Below are positions 1-11,707 of a stretch of DNA of 64,000 bases, one piece after another. Numbering within the stretch: the stretch's first letter is position 1; every line of letters starts with the position of its first letter. The notes under the pieces were generated by a model. That model was not told the origin of the DNA. It saw only the letters and a program-made list of their open reading frames with translations, and did not search any database. The DNA is from Pegoplata infirma (lineage: Eukaryota; Arthropoda; Insecta; Diptera; Anthomyiidae): NCBI GenBank assembly GCA_963921195.1, contig OY992540.1, forward strand, positions 24,688,262 to 24,752,261, given 5' to 3'. The translations under genes and the position numbers were made by a program.

Positions 1-1070
1 TAATCGCCTTTCAAATTAGAATAAACTGATTTTTTAACCACCCAGACATATTTGTTATCCCCTTTTTGACCTTTTGACTCGAATTTCACGTTTACAGGGT
101 CATCATTTAAGAAGATCAAAAAAGTACCAAAGTACTATTTTTACCCCTTTTTGAAAAAAGGGGTAAAAATAGTAATTTTCAAAATTTTTTTCCGCTGGAT
201 GATTTTCAGTATAAAATATTTTGAGTACTTATGGGTATTCATTATAAATAATGAATGTTGTAATGACTACTTTTGACAACATATTAACAAGATTTTTCTG
301 GACTCCTAGTAATTGGGACAGATACTTATGTATTTGCATGTAAATACATAATAAGTAATGTAGTAATTTTTAATTATTGTTGATTTTATTGTTTATCCTT
401 TTGTTTTTTAATCATGAACTAACAGACTTTCATTGAACAAATATTAATTACACGCCATAAGCTAATAGGGAAAATGTCCCAAGTGATATTCATCGGTTAA
501 AATATACATATCGTCACCTAATATGCAAAACGCCCTAACTAACAAGAAATTCAAAATTGGTATTTTGATTGATTCTGTTGTATTTTATTAACCTACAAGT
601 CCTTACAAAAAATTAGGGTCACATAATAAAAATTAGCGATTTTATAGCCAAAAAATAAAAACATGTGAATTGCGAAATCGCCAATGAACGCAACTAGAAA
701 TACATTTTTTAATCATTTTGTGATTAATTTTGATACATATTAACAAAACGTTCGACCTCACACAGTTTTACCCCAACCCAATCAAAATCAACAAAGTTAC
801 TAACAAATTCAAAATTTTACTCTATACTGTTTTTTGCGTCTCCTGTAAAATTTATAAAATGTTAGTTAGGGCCTTTTGCATTTTAGGTGACGATATTTTT
901 GAATGTTTTCGATCTGATAAAAATCTTTACCAAATCAAAAGCCAAGTCTCACTCGCGACAAAAACGATTTTTTTTTATCATGTAGAGAAGTAATAAAAAT
1001 CGGTCTCTCAAAAATTAATCGAATACCCAAAAATTATTGTCTACAGTTTTCTGATCCTAAACAAGATATT
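1..1070. other. AT-rich noncoding stretch, no gene seen
   Basis: No open frame here has recognisable protein features, and I recognise no RNA gene. The first 230 bases share wording (paired GTACCAAAGTAC, and a 'GGATGATT' motif) with the tandem repeats at 24.7-25.9 kb, so it may be the end of a related repeat. The rest looks like unconstrained AT-rich DNA. Confidence 0.5.
133..174. repeat. 42-bp perfect hairpin
   Basis: Two 20-base arms (133-152 and 155-174) are exact reverse complements with a 2-base loop. The arm runs from TACTATTTTT to ACCCCTTTTT. A short perfect palindrome of this kind is typical of Helitron-like or foldback debris; no function can be assigned. Confidence 0.8.
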
Positions 1071-2821
1071 CCCAGCAAAAATTAAACGAAGTGGTTCAAA
1101 AAGAATTAGTGGTTTCACTACATACAAAGTAGCGATAGGTGCCGAACTTCATATTCTGTAGGAAGTGCTTTTAAAATCACTTCCAAAAGTGCTACAAAAT
1201 GACAATAAAAACATCTTTCATACATATATTCTTAGAATTCTTAGAAATTTCGAAATTAAATCAAATCACCACAACATATGAACTTCTTTTTCAACTGAAA
1301 CACTTAGAATGGGGGTGATACACTGATTTATATGGATTTTATTGTGCTGATTCCAAATCTGTTATCCAATTGTTTCCATCAGCTCGCGTTCGCGAGCAAA
1401 TCGCTGTTAAAGAGTAGAAAAAGTGCGTTTTTGACTAACTTTGCTTGGCTATAATTTCCAAAAAAAAATTTAGTGCCTCAGTTTTAAACATGAACTTAAC
1501 TATTTTGGATGCCAGGATTCCAAAACTGGTATTAGCTTTTTTCTTACAGCTTTAGTTTTCGAGTTATTAAAAAGGGACTAAAGATGACTCAACAAAAGTA
1601 AGAGCATTTTTGGAATCAGCATATCCAACATACCTAAAATCGTCATTCACTTTTTGGATGTAAGACTAGTGTTGGTAGATATAGACTCACAAACATGCCA
1701 AAAACAGCCTATTTTCAAAGTTTCCTTAGGCTATATCTCAAAAACTAGAGCTGACCCAAAAAAGCGGCAGCCGGATTTGAAATCAGCGTACACCTAATAC
1801 CCAAAATTAGCTATCAGAACCCGGGCAAAAAAAAAGTGTTATCAATGAAATTAATTTTTCTATCACGTAAGATTTTTAAGATATTCGCGTTTGAATATTG
1901 AAATATTTGGGTCTCCTCTGTAACGTATTCTTAAGTTGCTCAAACACAATAGTACTTGATTTAGTAAAAATAAAACATCTTTATTTCAAATCTGGTATCC
2001 AAATTTTTCTATCGCGTACTGTTTTTGAAATATTGGCGTTTGAAAAACTCAAACTCCACTGTTACGTACTTATATTCTTTATAAATAAAATTTGTAAACG
2101 CGAATATCTCAAAAACAGAACATACTTGAAAAATTGTTATTGCAATTTTGGAATCAGGAGGTCCATTTTATATGAAATCGAGTCCTATTTGGTGGAAGCA
2201 ACGTAAGAATACGTAACAGTGGACCCTTAAAAGTGCTAAAATATTGTTTTTTTTTACTTTTTAACATCAAATATCTCAAAAACGGTACGTGCTAGAAAAA
2301 TTTGGACGGTAGATTTGGAAGCAAGATACTAAAATCTATAAGAACCAGTTAGAAATTTTACTTGGAGGTTTTTGCTGTCGAACAGTGTTTTTAGTGTAAA
2401 TATTACAAAAAAGTACTGTTTCAATCAATCTTACAAAAAGAAGCAAAAAAATCACTTCTAATTTAGAAGTTCTAAATCACCAAATAAAAATGACATAATC
2501 ACAACCAAAATGCCAAGAAATATGAACTTCTAAAGAAGTGATGAAAAAAACGCTTCCAAAAGGTCAAGTTATATTAACATCCGGATCACTACTTCAGAAG
2601 TTGTGATAAAAATGTTAATATATATGTACATAATAAACACTAGTGATATATGTTATACTTAAGTGTCAATCTTTCGCCACTGAAAAGTGGCGAAAAAAAG
2701 AACATACTTTGTGTGTCACGCCCATATTAAATTCATCAATGTTTCAGTTGAAGAAGAAGTACATCTGGTTCATAAGTTGTGTTGAATTTTGTAGTGAATG
2801 GTATGTTCTTTTTTTGCTGGG
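1071..2821. repeat. Possible TIR element or internally repeated noncoding block
   Basis: The block begins CCCAGCAAAAA and ends TTTTTGCTGGG, a short inverted pair that could be element termini. Inside, phrases such as 'GGAATCAG' and 'ATCTCAAAAAC' recur about every 150-170 bases (near 1610, 1780, 2150, 2270), suggesting decayed tandem repeats. No target duplication is evident, so the element interpretation is weak. Confidence 0.25.
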
Positions 2822-3117
2822 TTCAAATTACTTAAAAATCGGAATGCTGTGCGAAAGAGATTTAAACTTTTAAATTTCATCACTTGTGTCTGGAAATTTA
2901 TTAAAGTTGTCAAAATCAGATTTTAAGTACTAAATCACATTACCAAGGCAGGCATAGCTTTTTTGATTCCTTCCCTTTAAGTGGGTCGATTTTAATAATG
3001 ATTGGCCGTAAGTATTTTGTATTGCTTATTTATGAGTAATAAAGTTTGTAGTTGTTTAATTGTGTATAAGAGGTCCATAAAAAATGTAATGGGCTATTAA
3101 GATTGGAATTTAAAAAA

Positions 3118-3655
3118 AAACAAGTGGGAGTGTTACATTCGGCTGTGCCGAATCTTTTATACCCTCCAAAATGTAAAAAAAACTATATAAAAAATCCAGG
3201 GGCGTCTTTTTTTTGGGGGGGGGAGGGGGGAACGTTAGGGGGCACCTTCCCCTTGCGATTTTTACCTTCTTCTGAGATAAGAATGTTGCATTTGCTTAGC
3301 AAAAGTACAAAAAACCCTGCAAAAAATGCTGTTTTTCATGGGTTGGTTTAGTTCTCCAAGGGGGAACTTTTTTCCCCTTGGTCCGATTTTGTCCATTTCC
3401 GAAGTTAACCTGCCTAGGAATATAAGACATATTCGTGCCAAACTTCGGAAGTCTAGCTAGTTTAGTTTGGACTGTATCGTGTCTTCTACAGACGGACAGA
3501 CGGACGGACGGACGGACATCGCTAGAATGTCTTAGAATCGATCACTGATCAATAATATATATACTTTATGGGGTCTTAGACCGATATTTCAATGCGTTAC
3601 ACACGGAATGACAAAGTGAGTATACCCCCATACTGTGGTTGGAGGGTATAAAAAT
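3118..3655 (+). mobile_element. INE-1/DINE-1-like interspersed element, complete-looking copy
   Basis: The copy starts AACAAGTGGGAGTGTTA, followed by the small palindrome TTCGGCTGTGCCGAA and the phrase TATACCCTCC. It carries a GACGGACGGAC microsatellite at about 3490-3520 and the phrase ACTTTATGGGGTC, and closes with TTGGAGGGTATAAAAA. The end palindrome plus a GTCY-type microsatellite core matches the known layout of fly INE-1/DINE-1 (Helentron-associated) elements; the family assignment is by layout, not alignment. It has no coding capacity. At least ten more copies or pieces lie in this window. Confidence 0.6.
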
Positions 3656-4296
3656 CTCACAGGGTAAGTTAAATTTATATGAGGTTTTCTTCTTCAACCG
3701 GACCACCCCTCTCTACAAAATTGGTATGGTTATACATTTTTTTTAAAGAATTCCGAAATTACTTAAAAATATTTACTTTTGAATGCCGAGTGCCGGTTTT
3801 TAAATTTCAATATGGCGGATCCAATATGGCGCCCAATTTTTTAAAAATATTACAGATTCGCTTAAAACTCTTCATACACGGTTTCTTGGGGTCACTTAAG
3901 AATAATCTGTAATTTGATTTTCAAAACTCAAAATGGCAGATCAAACACGGCGATTTTTTTTTTTAATAACAGATTCACTTAAAACTCTTTACGCACAGGT
4001 TTGTTGCTAAATTAGAATCTGACATTCGAAAATCTAACTTCAGATTCTTATTTTTAGTGACCTCAAAAACTCGTAGTATAAAAAGTTTCAAGCAAATCGG
4101 TTTGCCAGGTTTCTCCATGTTGGATCCACCATTTTAAATATTAAAATTCCAACTTCAGGTTCTTCTAAAAAAAGTTTTTTTACACAAAATAAAATATTCC
4201 TAATCAAAAATAATATATTTTTCACGTTAGAAAATTTACTTTCACTTAAAAAGGGCATTGTGGAGGGTAAACATAGGTTCGGCCAAGTCGAATTTA
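3656..4296 (-). repeat. End portion of a second INE-1-like subfamily
   Basis: The interval ends with the phrase ATTGTGGAGGGTAAACATAG and GGCCAAGTCGAATTTAAC at 4257-4290. The same terminal wording is found at about 34050-34107 and, reversed, at 37397 and 45022. The upstream part is AT-rich with short repeats of 'ATGGCGGATC' type. It is probably the terminus of an older element, abutting the next copy. Confidence 0.4.
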
Positions 4297-4404
4297 ACTT
4301 TTCTACGTGTTATACCCTCCAACTCCAGTATGGGGGTATACTCACTTTGTCATTCCGTGTGTAGCGCATCAAAATATCGGTCTAGGACCCCATAAAGTAT
4401 ATAT

Positions 4405-6257
4405 GGGGCATTCCATGTGAAATCGGACACTTAAAAAATTTTCCTCTTTAGATTTTCCCAATTTATTTACAGTTTTTAGTACTCTTCGTGGTAAATTTTC
4501 AGATTTTTTTGATAACCCGTTCAAAAGACATCGACTTTTTAAAAATTGGTAGTTTGTTCCTTTACTCAAACTTCTTTTACTCATACAGCCTTACCACAAG
4601 AAAATAAAATAAATTTAAAATGAGCTTTTAATTTTATTTCCATACAAATTGTTTTTGCTTTTAAAATCGACTTTCAAAAAATGTATAGAAAATTTTAAAT
4701 TTAAAATAAAACTTTTGTTAAAATAGACTTTTTGTTTTCTTGTGGTAAGGGCCATAACTTCTTCAATAATGGTCCAAATTTAAATATTTTTTTTCAAAAA
4801 TTTTGTGTTTTGCGTACTTTTAAAAAAAAAATCCCAAAAAATTCTTAAAAGCGCTCTAGTATGCGATTTTTAAGTTTTTAAATTTAAATCTCATTTTTGA
4901 AAATGTTTGTACTCTTCGATTTTTTTGAAATTTTTTTGTGTAAAACTTCTATTGATTCTACAATTTTTTTGCCCAGGAAGATCGTGGGATAACGATTATT
5001 ACTATTTTTTAAAATTTTTCGAAAAAAATTTATTGTAATTTTTCAATCTTAAAATCTTTTCTACTGCTCCAATGGTGCGTCATAGAGGGGTCATTTATGA
5101 GGCCGACCCCCATTAATTTTTACGTCTTAACATTTCTTTGGAACAAACTAATACCCTATCTCCAGTTTCTAAGGGGGCTCCCACACAAAACGACATTTTT
5201 TAAAATTTGCTCCAACCGCTCTAACTGCCCTAATAGTGATCTTAGAGCAACAAAATGTATGACCGACCCACAATATTTTTTTAGTTCAAACATTTTCTTT
5301 GGAACAAATCCTACTTAGGGAGTGGAGACAGTGCGTAGGTATGTTTTACAAAAATGTTGGAGGGTAAAAATAAATGGGGGTCGGTCTCACTAATGACCCC
5401 TCTCGGACGCACCATTGGACCGGTAGAAGCTGATTACATAAAACAAATTTACAAAAAATAAAAAAAAATGTATGGGAACCGCCTTGACAATTAGAGATAG
5501 AGGGTAGGTGTGTTCACAAAAAATGTTTGGACTAAAAAAATATTGTGGGTCGGTCATACATTTTGTTGCTCTAAGGGCACTATTAGGGCAGTTAGAGTGG
5601 TTGGAGCAAATTTTACAAAATGTCGTTTTGTGTGGGAGCCCCCTTAGAAATTGGAGACAGGGTATTAGTTTGTTCCAAAGAAATGTTAAGACGTAAAAAT
5701 TAATGGGGGTCGGTCTTATAAATTAACCCTCTATGACGCACCATTGGAGCAGTAAAAATGATTTTAAGATTGGAAAATTACAATAAATTTTTTTCAAAAA
5801 ATTTTAAAAAATAGTAATAATCGTTATCCCACGATCCTCCTGGGCAAAAAATTTTAAGAATCGATAGAAGTTTTACACAAAAAAATTTCAAAAAAAATCG
5901 AAGAGTACGAACATTTTCAAAAATGAGATTTAAATTTAAAAACTTAAAAATCGCATACTAGAACGCTTTTAAGAATTTTTTGGGATTTTTTTTCTAGAAA
6001 GTACGTAAAAAAACAAATATTTAAAAAAAAAAAAAATTAAATTTGGACCATTATTGAATAAGTTATGAGTAAAAGAATTTTGAGTAAAGGAGCAAACTAC
6101 CAATTTTTAAAAAATTCGATATCTTTTGAACGGGTCATCAAAAAAATCTGAAAATTTACCACGAAGGAGTTTTCGAAGGGTACTAAAAACTGTAAACAAA
6201 TTGGGAAAATCTAAAAAAAAAGTTTTTCAAAGTGTCCGATTTCACATGGAATGCCCC
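4405..6257. mobile_element. Foldback element copy 1 (long terminal inverted repeats)
   Basis: It begins GGGGCATTCCATGTGAAATC and ends with the exact reverse complement. The two arms, roughly 4405-5290 and 5490-6257, are near reverse complements along hundreds of bases, with the shared landmarks TAAGGGGGCTCCCAC, GACCGACCC and CCAATGGTGCGTC. No transposase frame is present, so it is non-autonomous or of foldback type. The left arm is longer because of a small element at 4586-4752. Other copies lie at 14428, 29145 and 46836. Confidence 0.75.
4586..4752. mobile_element. 167-bp miniature element with 4-bp target duplication
   Basis: It starts CAGCCTTACCACAAGAAAA and ends TTTTCTTGTGGTAAGGGC. CATA lies on both sides (4582-4585 and 4753-4756). 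The other foldback copies read CTCATAACTTC without interruption (near 14536 and 47019), so the empty site is visible in the window. A second copy is at 56078-56240. The element is non-coding. Confidence 0.75.
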
Positions 6258-6825
6258 ATATATATTATTGATCAGTGATCGATTCTAAGACATTCTAGCG
6301 ATGTCCGTCCGTCCGTCTGTCCGTCCGTCTGTAGTTAACACGATACAGTCCAAAATAAAATAGCTAGACTCCTCAAGTTTGGCACGAATATGTCTGATAG
6401 TCCTAGGCAGGTTAAATTCGGAAATGGGCAAAATCGGACCAGGGGGAAAAAAGTTCCCCCTTGAAGAACTTAACTAACCTCTGAAAAAATTAATTTTTTG
6501 TATGATTTTTTGACTTTTTGTTTAACAAATTCAACATTTTGATGCTACAAGAAGTTCAAAGTAATGCATTTGAACCCTGAGAATTAGAAATTGTCGTTTT
6601 TTTGGTCCGCCCCCCTTTTATGGGCGTAGAATAATAAAAAAAAATAATTATGATAAACTTGCATTTCTTTAGTGCAAAAAACATAAGTATGAATTTTTAA
6701 ACACCTATTTGAGAGAAAATTTGTTCCCCTCCCCCAAATATAAAACGCCCCTGCATTTTTTTTTATTTTTTTGCATGTTGGAGGGTATAAAAGATTCGGC
6801 ATAGCCGAATTTAACACTCTTACGG

Positions 6826-7140
6826 TTTTTTTTTAAATTATGATAAATTTGTATTTCTTTAGTGCAAAAAGCATAAGAATTAATTTTTTTAACACTTATT
6901 CGAGAGGAAGTGTGCCCCCCAATTACCACTACCGACCTTCCGACCCCCGACCCCCCGACCCCTAATAATAAGATGACGTCCCTGCAATTTTTTTTTTATT
7001 ATTTGCATGTTGGAGGGTACAAAAGATTCGGCACAGCCGAATTTAACACTCTTACTTGTTTTTTTTTTCTTTTCTTTTTTACATTTTTAGGGTATGAGAG
7101 ACTTTGTTGGCGCAGCCGAATTTTACACTTTAACTTTTTT
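6826..7140 (-). repeat. Two further INE-1-like termini
   Basis: Repeats of GGAGGGTACAAAAG, TTCGGCACAGCCGAA and ACACTCTTACTTG at 7013-7060, then a more decayed set (GCGCAGCCGAATTTTACAC) at 7110-7130, show two more partial copies in tandem with the previous element. The cluster suggests repeated insertion at or near existing ends. Confidence 0.5.
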
Positions 7141-8389
7141 TTTCATTCAAGATACACTTGCTGATCTCAATTTGGTTGCACAGTGTTAAGAAGTTTAAAT
7201 TCTGTCTATTTATTAATTATGAAATGCATCTAAATTTATTTCTTTAAATTCCATATTCTTTAATCTTCTTAGATTTATTTCCTTTTCTTTTTAATTTAAT
7301 TTTATCTTATAAAAATATATTTTACGTAGTTTTAATTAATTTTTTTACCTTCAGTTTTTCATAGTTTCTTTTCCCTTTTAATTTAATCCATTCATTTCAA
7401 CCTCTGCCTCAGTGATAAGATTAAGTAGCCTGCGGTGTTCCAATTCTGTTAAATGCGTTCTTTCTTTTTACCGTTTGGTTTTTGCAGGTGCAAAAGATTT
7501 ATACGACTTTAATTCTTCACTAATGAATAATAATGAATTTAAATGTTGTATAATTGTAGTGATAATCACAGAAGACATTCAGTAGATTAAGTGACCAAAT
7601 CAAAAAACTAACTAAACTAAGTGAAATGAAATGAATAGATAAATGAATGAACAAATTAAAAGTAAATTAATATCTACAAGTATCAAATAGATTAAATTAT
7701 GAAAATTTAGTTTTATGATGATTGTGATAATTGTCAAGGCAATTTAAATGTGTAATTACATTTACTTTTAAGTTAAATATTTAAACAGATTAGCGAAGAA
7801 ATTTGAAAAGGTGGAGGAAAATGAAAGGATTTACACAACAAGACCCATAAAAAGTGTTTAAAAAAGAATTTTAATTCTTTTTTCTACAAGTTTTTCAATC
7901 TTTAACCTGAAATTCCTTTAAAACTTTTTTTTTTTTAAATTTCTCAAAATTTTGTTCACTAAAGTTAAAAATTCTTTTAACCCCTATATTTCCTTTTACC
8001 GTCCTTTTTCACTAATGAAAACCTCAAATTCCTTGTTAAACTTTTTACTTTACTAAATTACATAAATACATTTCATTCTTTCATTTTTGTTGATTGTAAA
8101 GATTATTATTGTTTTTTTTACTTTATATAACTCTATTCATTTTCTACATACATAAAATATATTCTTTTATTTGTTAAAACCTTTTAAAAATACTATATAC
8201 TATATAAAAATCATTAACTTATTGATTGATCCCTTTTTCTGAAAAGCAACAATTTTACTCTTATATAAAATTGACATTTTAACTTTTATCCTTTTTTTGT
8301 GTTGGTGATTTGAACACCTTTTTTTACAGTTTTCCAAACAAGTCATATGGAAAGAAAAAAAACATTTGTTCGACATTAAATCAGAAAAA
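7141..8389. other. AT-rich intergenic DNA, nothing recognised
   Basis: I see no coding frame with family features, no RNA gene and no clear repeat. The stretch is rich in TTTAATTT-type low-complexity sequence. It may be ordinary intergenic or intronic DNA. Confidence 0.5.
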
Positions 8390-9236
8390 AAGTTATATCT
8401 GGGGCTTTTCATAAACAAGTATGAGCTAAAACACCTCAATTCAACCGACGAGTTGACCGCACCCTCTCCAAATTTAATTAAATTAAGTACTAGGGTTTAC
8501 TTTAATAAAAAAGAGATTTTGCCAATTTTTCAGGCTTCTGGTACTTCCAGTATTCAAGATATGCGGTCTTGAAAATTAACAAAAGCGTATATATTTGACA
8601 AAAGTGTTATGACATAAATAAAGATACCTCGTCAAAAACATTCAGAAAAGTGAACTTTGGTACCAGAATCTCAAAGACAAAAAAAAAGTTTTTTTTCTAA
8701 GGGAAAATACACCACTTTTTATTTCCTGTCACTATGTATCTAGTAATATTAAAAGTTCCAATGAAGTCTCCATCCTGAAAATTTAAACTTAAGTATTATA
8801 GGTGACCCTTAATAACATATATTTTTTCCAAAATTTTAAAAATATCGTTTTTTGGGATATAGCTCTCCAAAAATTTAGGTTAAAACCAATGACCTTTGAC
8901 CTCTTTCAAAAAAAAATCTTGGGGAATGCCATTTTAAAGGCTGCCTCATTACCTATTATTTGCAACCTGACTGAGACGTGTGTTTTTATTACCTTTCGAG
9001 TTATCTTTATTTATCTCGTAACACTTTTGTCAAATATATACGATTTTGCCAATTTTCAAGACCCCATATCTCGGGAAGAAAAACTACCAGAAGTCCAAAA
9101 TTTTGGCACTATGATTTTTTTGTAAGAGCCCAACTATATTCAACTAGTTTCATAAAATTCGAAAATGCTACTTTTTTCGGTTGAATTGAGGTGTTTTAAC
9201 TCGTATGGAAGTTTTGACTTGGACGAATCCAGCAAC
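8390..9236. mobile_element. Foldback element, about 0.8 kb
   Basis: GAGCTAAAACACCTCAATTC at 8422 is mirrored by GAATTGAGGTGTTTTAACTC at 9183-9202. Further in, the pair GACAAAAGTGTTATGACATA / CTCGTAACACTTTTGTCAAA continues the symmetry, as do CAGGCTTCTGGTACTTCC and CTACCAGAAGTCC. The two open frames inside lie in different arms and have no protein features, so they are not genes. Confidence 0.6.
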
Positions 9237-10394
9237 ATTTTGAATATAAATGCATTTGAATGCAAGAAAACTCTTTTTTTAGTGATTATAAATTTTTATT
9301 AACATAAAAATAATTTATATTTTGAGTAGGTTTATTCTAGCTCGAGGTAATTTTTCTTTACTAATAACACCATGATATTCTAATAGAATAATTTTTAAGA
9401 ATTTTTTTTTCTTTAACATTTCGAGAAAATAATCTTTATACGGTTAATTAAAAAAATATTTTTTTTGGTGGATGCAAACACTCACGGTTTTGCTAACACC
9501 TTTTTTAACACTGCATTTTGGCCGAAAACGCCCAAGTCACGGCAAAAAATATTTGCCGATAAGCTAGTCTCACCAAATTTGGTATGCGATCTTCTACTGT
9601 CAAAATATTCGATTGGAGAAAAATTGGCGGTCCACGCTTACTTTTTCTGGTGGCCCGCCCATAAGGGGGATTTTCGAAAAAAATTAAAGCTCACAAAATT
9701 TTATTTACTAAAAATCTAATTTTTTGTTAAAATCTCTTGTAAAAATTTTTCGCCTGCGGCGCTTTCTTCACACCCATATGCATTCAAATCTTTTCAAACA
9801 AATAATCGTATTCCAACAACAAATATTTTAAAATGGAGATGGGGGTGCGTAAAGGCCGAAAGTCCATTTCGCCTACACTTTAAAAAATTCAATGTGCCAC
9901 CAAACCAACAGAATCCTAAAACTTTTTATTACCCGGTTGATGATCTTCAGTTTGTCATGCAATACCTCTTAATTTTCATAAATAAAACCCATTGTTAAAA
10001 GAACTCGAAATTGAAGTAAACGTTTTATTTTTTTTTTTGTTAGATTTTGATTGACATTTATGTACTTCTGAATTGATGGTTTCCTGACATTATTTACAAG
10101 ATATTTCAAAAATCATTGAAAAAGGGTTTACTCAAGTTCGAGGTCATTTAATTTCCCCATAATAGATTAATTTTTCATGAAACTAACTAATGAAAATAAC
10201 TAATATTTATTATTTTTAATTATTTTTTAATTAAAGAAACTTGAAAATTCATTAGGTTAAATTTTTATTTTCATAATTTACTCTCAAACTGTTGGGAGTT
10301 ATTTCATTAAAATAATTTGGGAGTTATTGCATAATGAAATAACTCCAAAACTTAAAAATGAAACAACTTCCAAAAAAATGAAATAATCCCCGCA
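9237..10394. other. Noncoding stretch; decayed repeats near its end
   Basis: No gene is supported. From about 10290 to 10390 the phrase GGGAGTTATTTCATTA and its reverse complement recur in varied forms, leading into the hairpin at 10395. The phrase TTTATTCTAG(C/T)TCGAGGT near 9330 also occurs at 49797 and 52444, so another dispersed repeat ends here. Confidence 0.45.
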
Positions 10395-10433
10395 GATTTG
10401 GGAGTTATTTCATTATGAAATAACTCCCAAATC
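10395..10433. repeat. 39-bp near-perfect palindrome
   Basis: GATTTGGGAGTTATTTCAT is followed by one T and then its exact reverse complement. Flanking degenerate copies of the GGAGTTATTTCATT motif run from 10290 to 10500, so the hairpin is the cleanest unit of a small cluster. Confidence 0.85.
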
Positions 10434-10541
10434 GTATTAAAATTTTTGGACTTATTGCATTATTTTTCTTGGGACTTATTTCATTGGAAGTTATTTCAAG
10501 GCGCCATTTTATTTACTAAAAATATCCCTTTATAATTTGTA

Positions 10542-10770
10542 GTGTCCGACCGAATGTTCGTTCGGCCCAAAAGCACTATTCGGCCCATATTCGTCGTCGA
10601 TCACATTTTTGGTAGACTATGGCCGAATATCAAATAATTGTTTCAAATAAAAGTTTCAAAGCGTTTTTAGTTTATTTTTTTTAACACGTGAATTTGTGAA
10701 AAAACCCATCCAAAATTCAGGGTTTTGCTAACAACTCATTCGTTCGCACTCGTTCGCATACACTATTAAC
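10542..10770. mobile_element. Possible decayed copy of the GTGTCCGACC miniature element
   Basis: GTGTCCGACCGAATGTTCG preceded by TA matches the left end of the intact copy at 55455. The right end is uncertain: ATTCGTTCGCACTCGTTCGC then ATACACTATT could be a diverged terminus near 10766. Confidence 0.4.
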
Positions 10771-11047
10771 ATACAATAAAACCTGAGGTTTCTACGAAGA
10801 ATTACATGTATAACGCTGCTTTAACAATTTTTAACATTTTAAGTTATACGCCACAGAAGACGATAAAACTATTCACAATTTCACAAAAAATTTCTCAAAA
10901 AAAAACTCGAAAATGAAAACGAAATAAAAATTTTCATCTAAATATGTTAGCAACTATTAGAAATATTTACCTCGAGTACTAAAATTCATATTCACAAAGT
11001 TTTCTAAAACAGAATATATTTAAAAAAAAAATATCGTTGGCTTATTG
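10771..11047. other. Noncoding spacer
   Basis: No gene or repeat recognised; AT-rich with runs of A. Confidence 0.4.
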
Positions 11048-11050
11048 TTA

Positions 11051-11246
11051 GTCGGCAAATCTGTCAAGTCCATTTTTGATTTTAGGAGGGACAAAAAACT
11101 TTCAAACTTTTTTTTAGGTTTTTTTCTTTAGATCACCATATTAAAATTTTTATTTATTATCTTTTTTTCATGTATTTTGAGTTACACAATACATACTACA
11201 TTCAAATTTCAATGTTTATAAAAATAGACTTGACAGATTTGCCGAC
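11051..11246. mobile_element. 196-bp miniature element with TA flanks
   Basis: GTCGGCAAATCTGTCAAGTC at the left end is the exact reverse complement of GACTTGACAGATTTGCCGAC at the right end, and both ends are bordered by TA. Perfect 20-base inverted repeats with a TA duplication point to a Tc1/mariner-type miniature element. There is no coding content. Confidence 0.7.
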
Positions 11247-11707
11247 TAAACCAAAGATATACAGTTTTACTAAAGTTTTGTTGCTTCAAAAAGTTAATAA
11301 AACTATGAACTGTATACATTAGCAGCTGTTTACAGATAAACAGGGTTGCTGTCAAAACTTTTTTTTTAATTTTTTCTTATCAATATATTGGGAATTGAAT
11401 ACAATCAACAATGCCGCCAAAATTGAAAATTCAGCCAAAGTGCACTGGACTGAATTTGTACAAAAAAAAATTGAGTACAAACAGTTTTTTGAATGTAAAA
11501 CATTTTTTGATTGACAAAAACACCCTGGTAAATGTTTTTGTGGGCTGCCAATGCATATTAATTGCATGTTTATTGTATTTTTTATCACATAAATTCGTAA
11601 AAACACAATCTTAATTTCACGATTATGCTCATAACTTTTGAACATCTGGACAGATTTTGATGAAATGCTATACAAACCTGACCGAGAAAATGACAAATAA
11701 TAGAGTA

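Larger units (their letters stand above)
4297..6831 (-). mobile_element. INE-1-like element split by a foldback insertion
   Basis: The left piece (4297-4404) has TATACCCTCC, GTCATTCCGTGTG and ACCCCATAAAG. The right piece (6258-6831) has the GTCCGTCCGTCTGT microsatellite, GGAGGGTATAAAAG and the palindrome TTCGGCATAGCCGAA. Read on the minus strand these are one element. They are separated by the palindromic element at 4405-6257; an ATATAT run flanks both sides and is present once in unbroken copies, consistent with target duplication. Confidence 0.65.

Noticed and set aside
730..993. 87-residue plus-strand frame as a small gene
   Set aside because: No signal peptide, domain, promoter or composition different from the surrounding AT-rich DNA.
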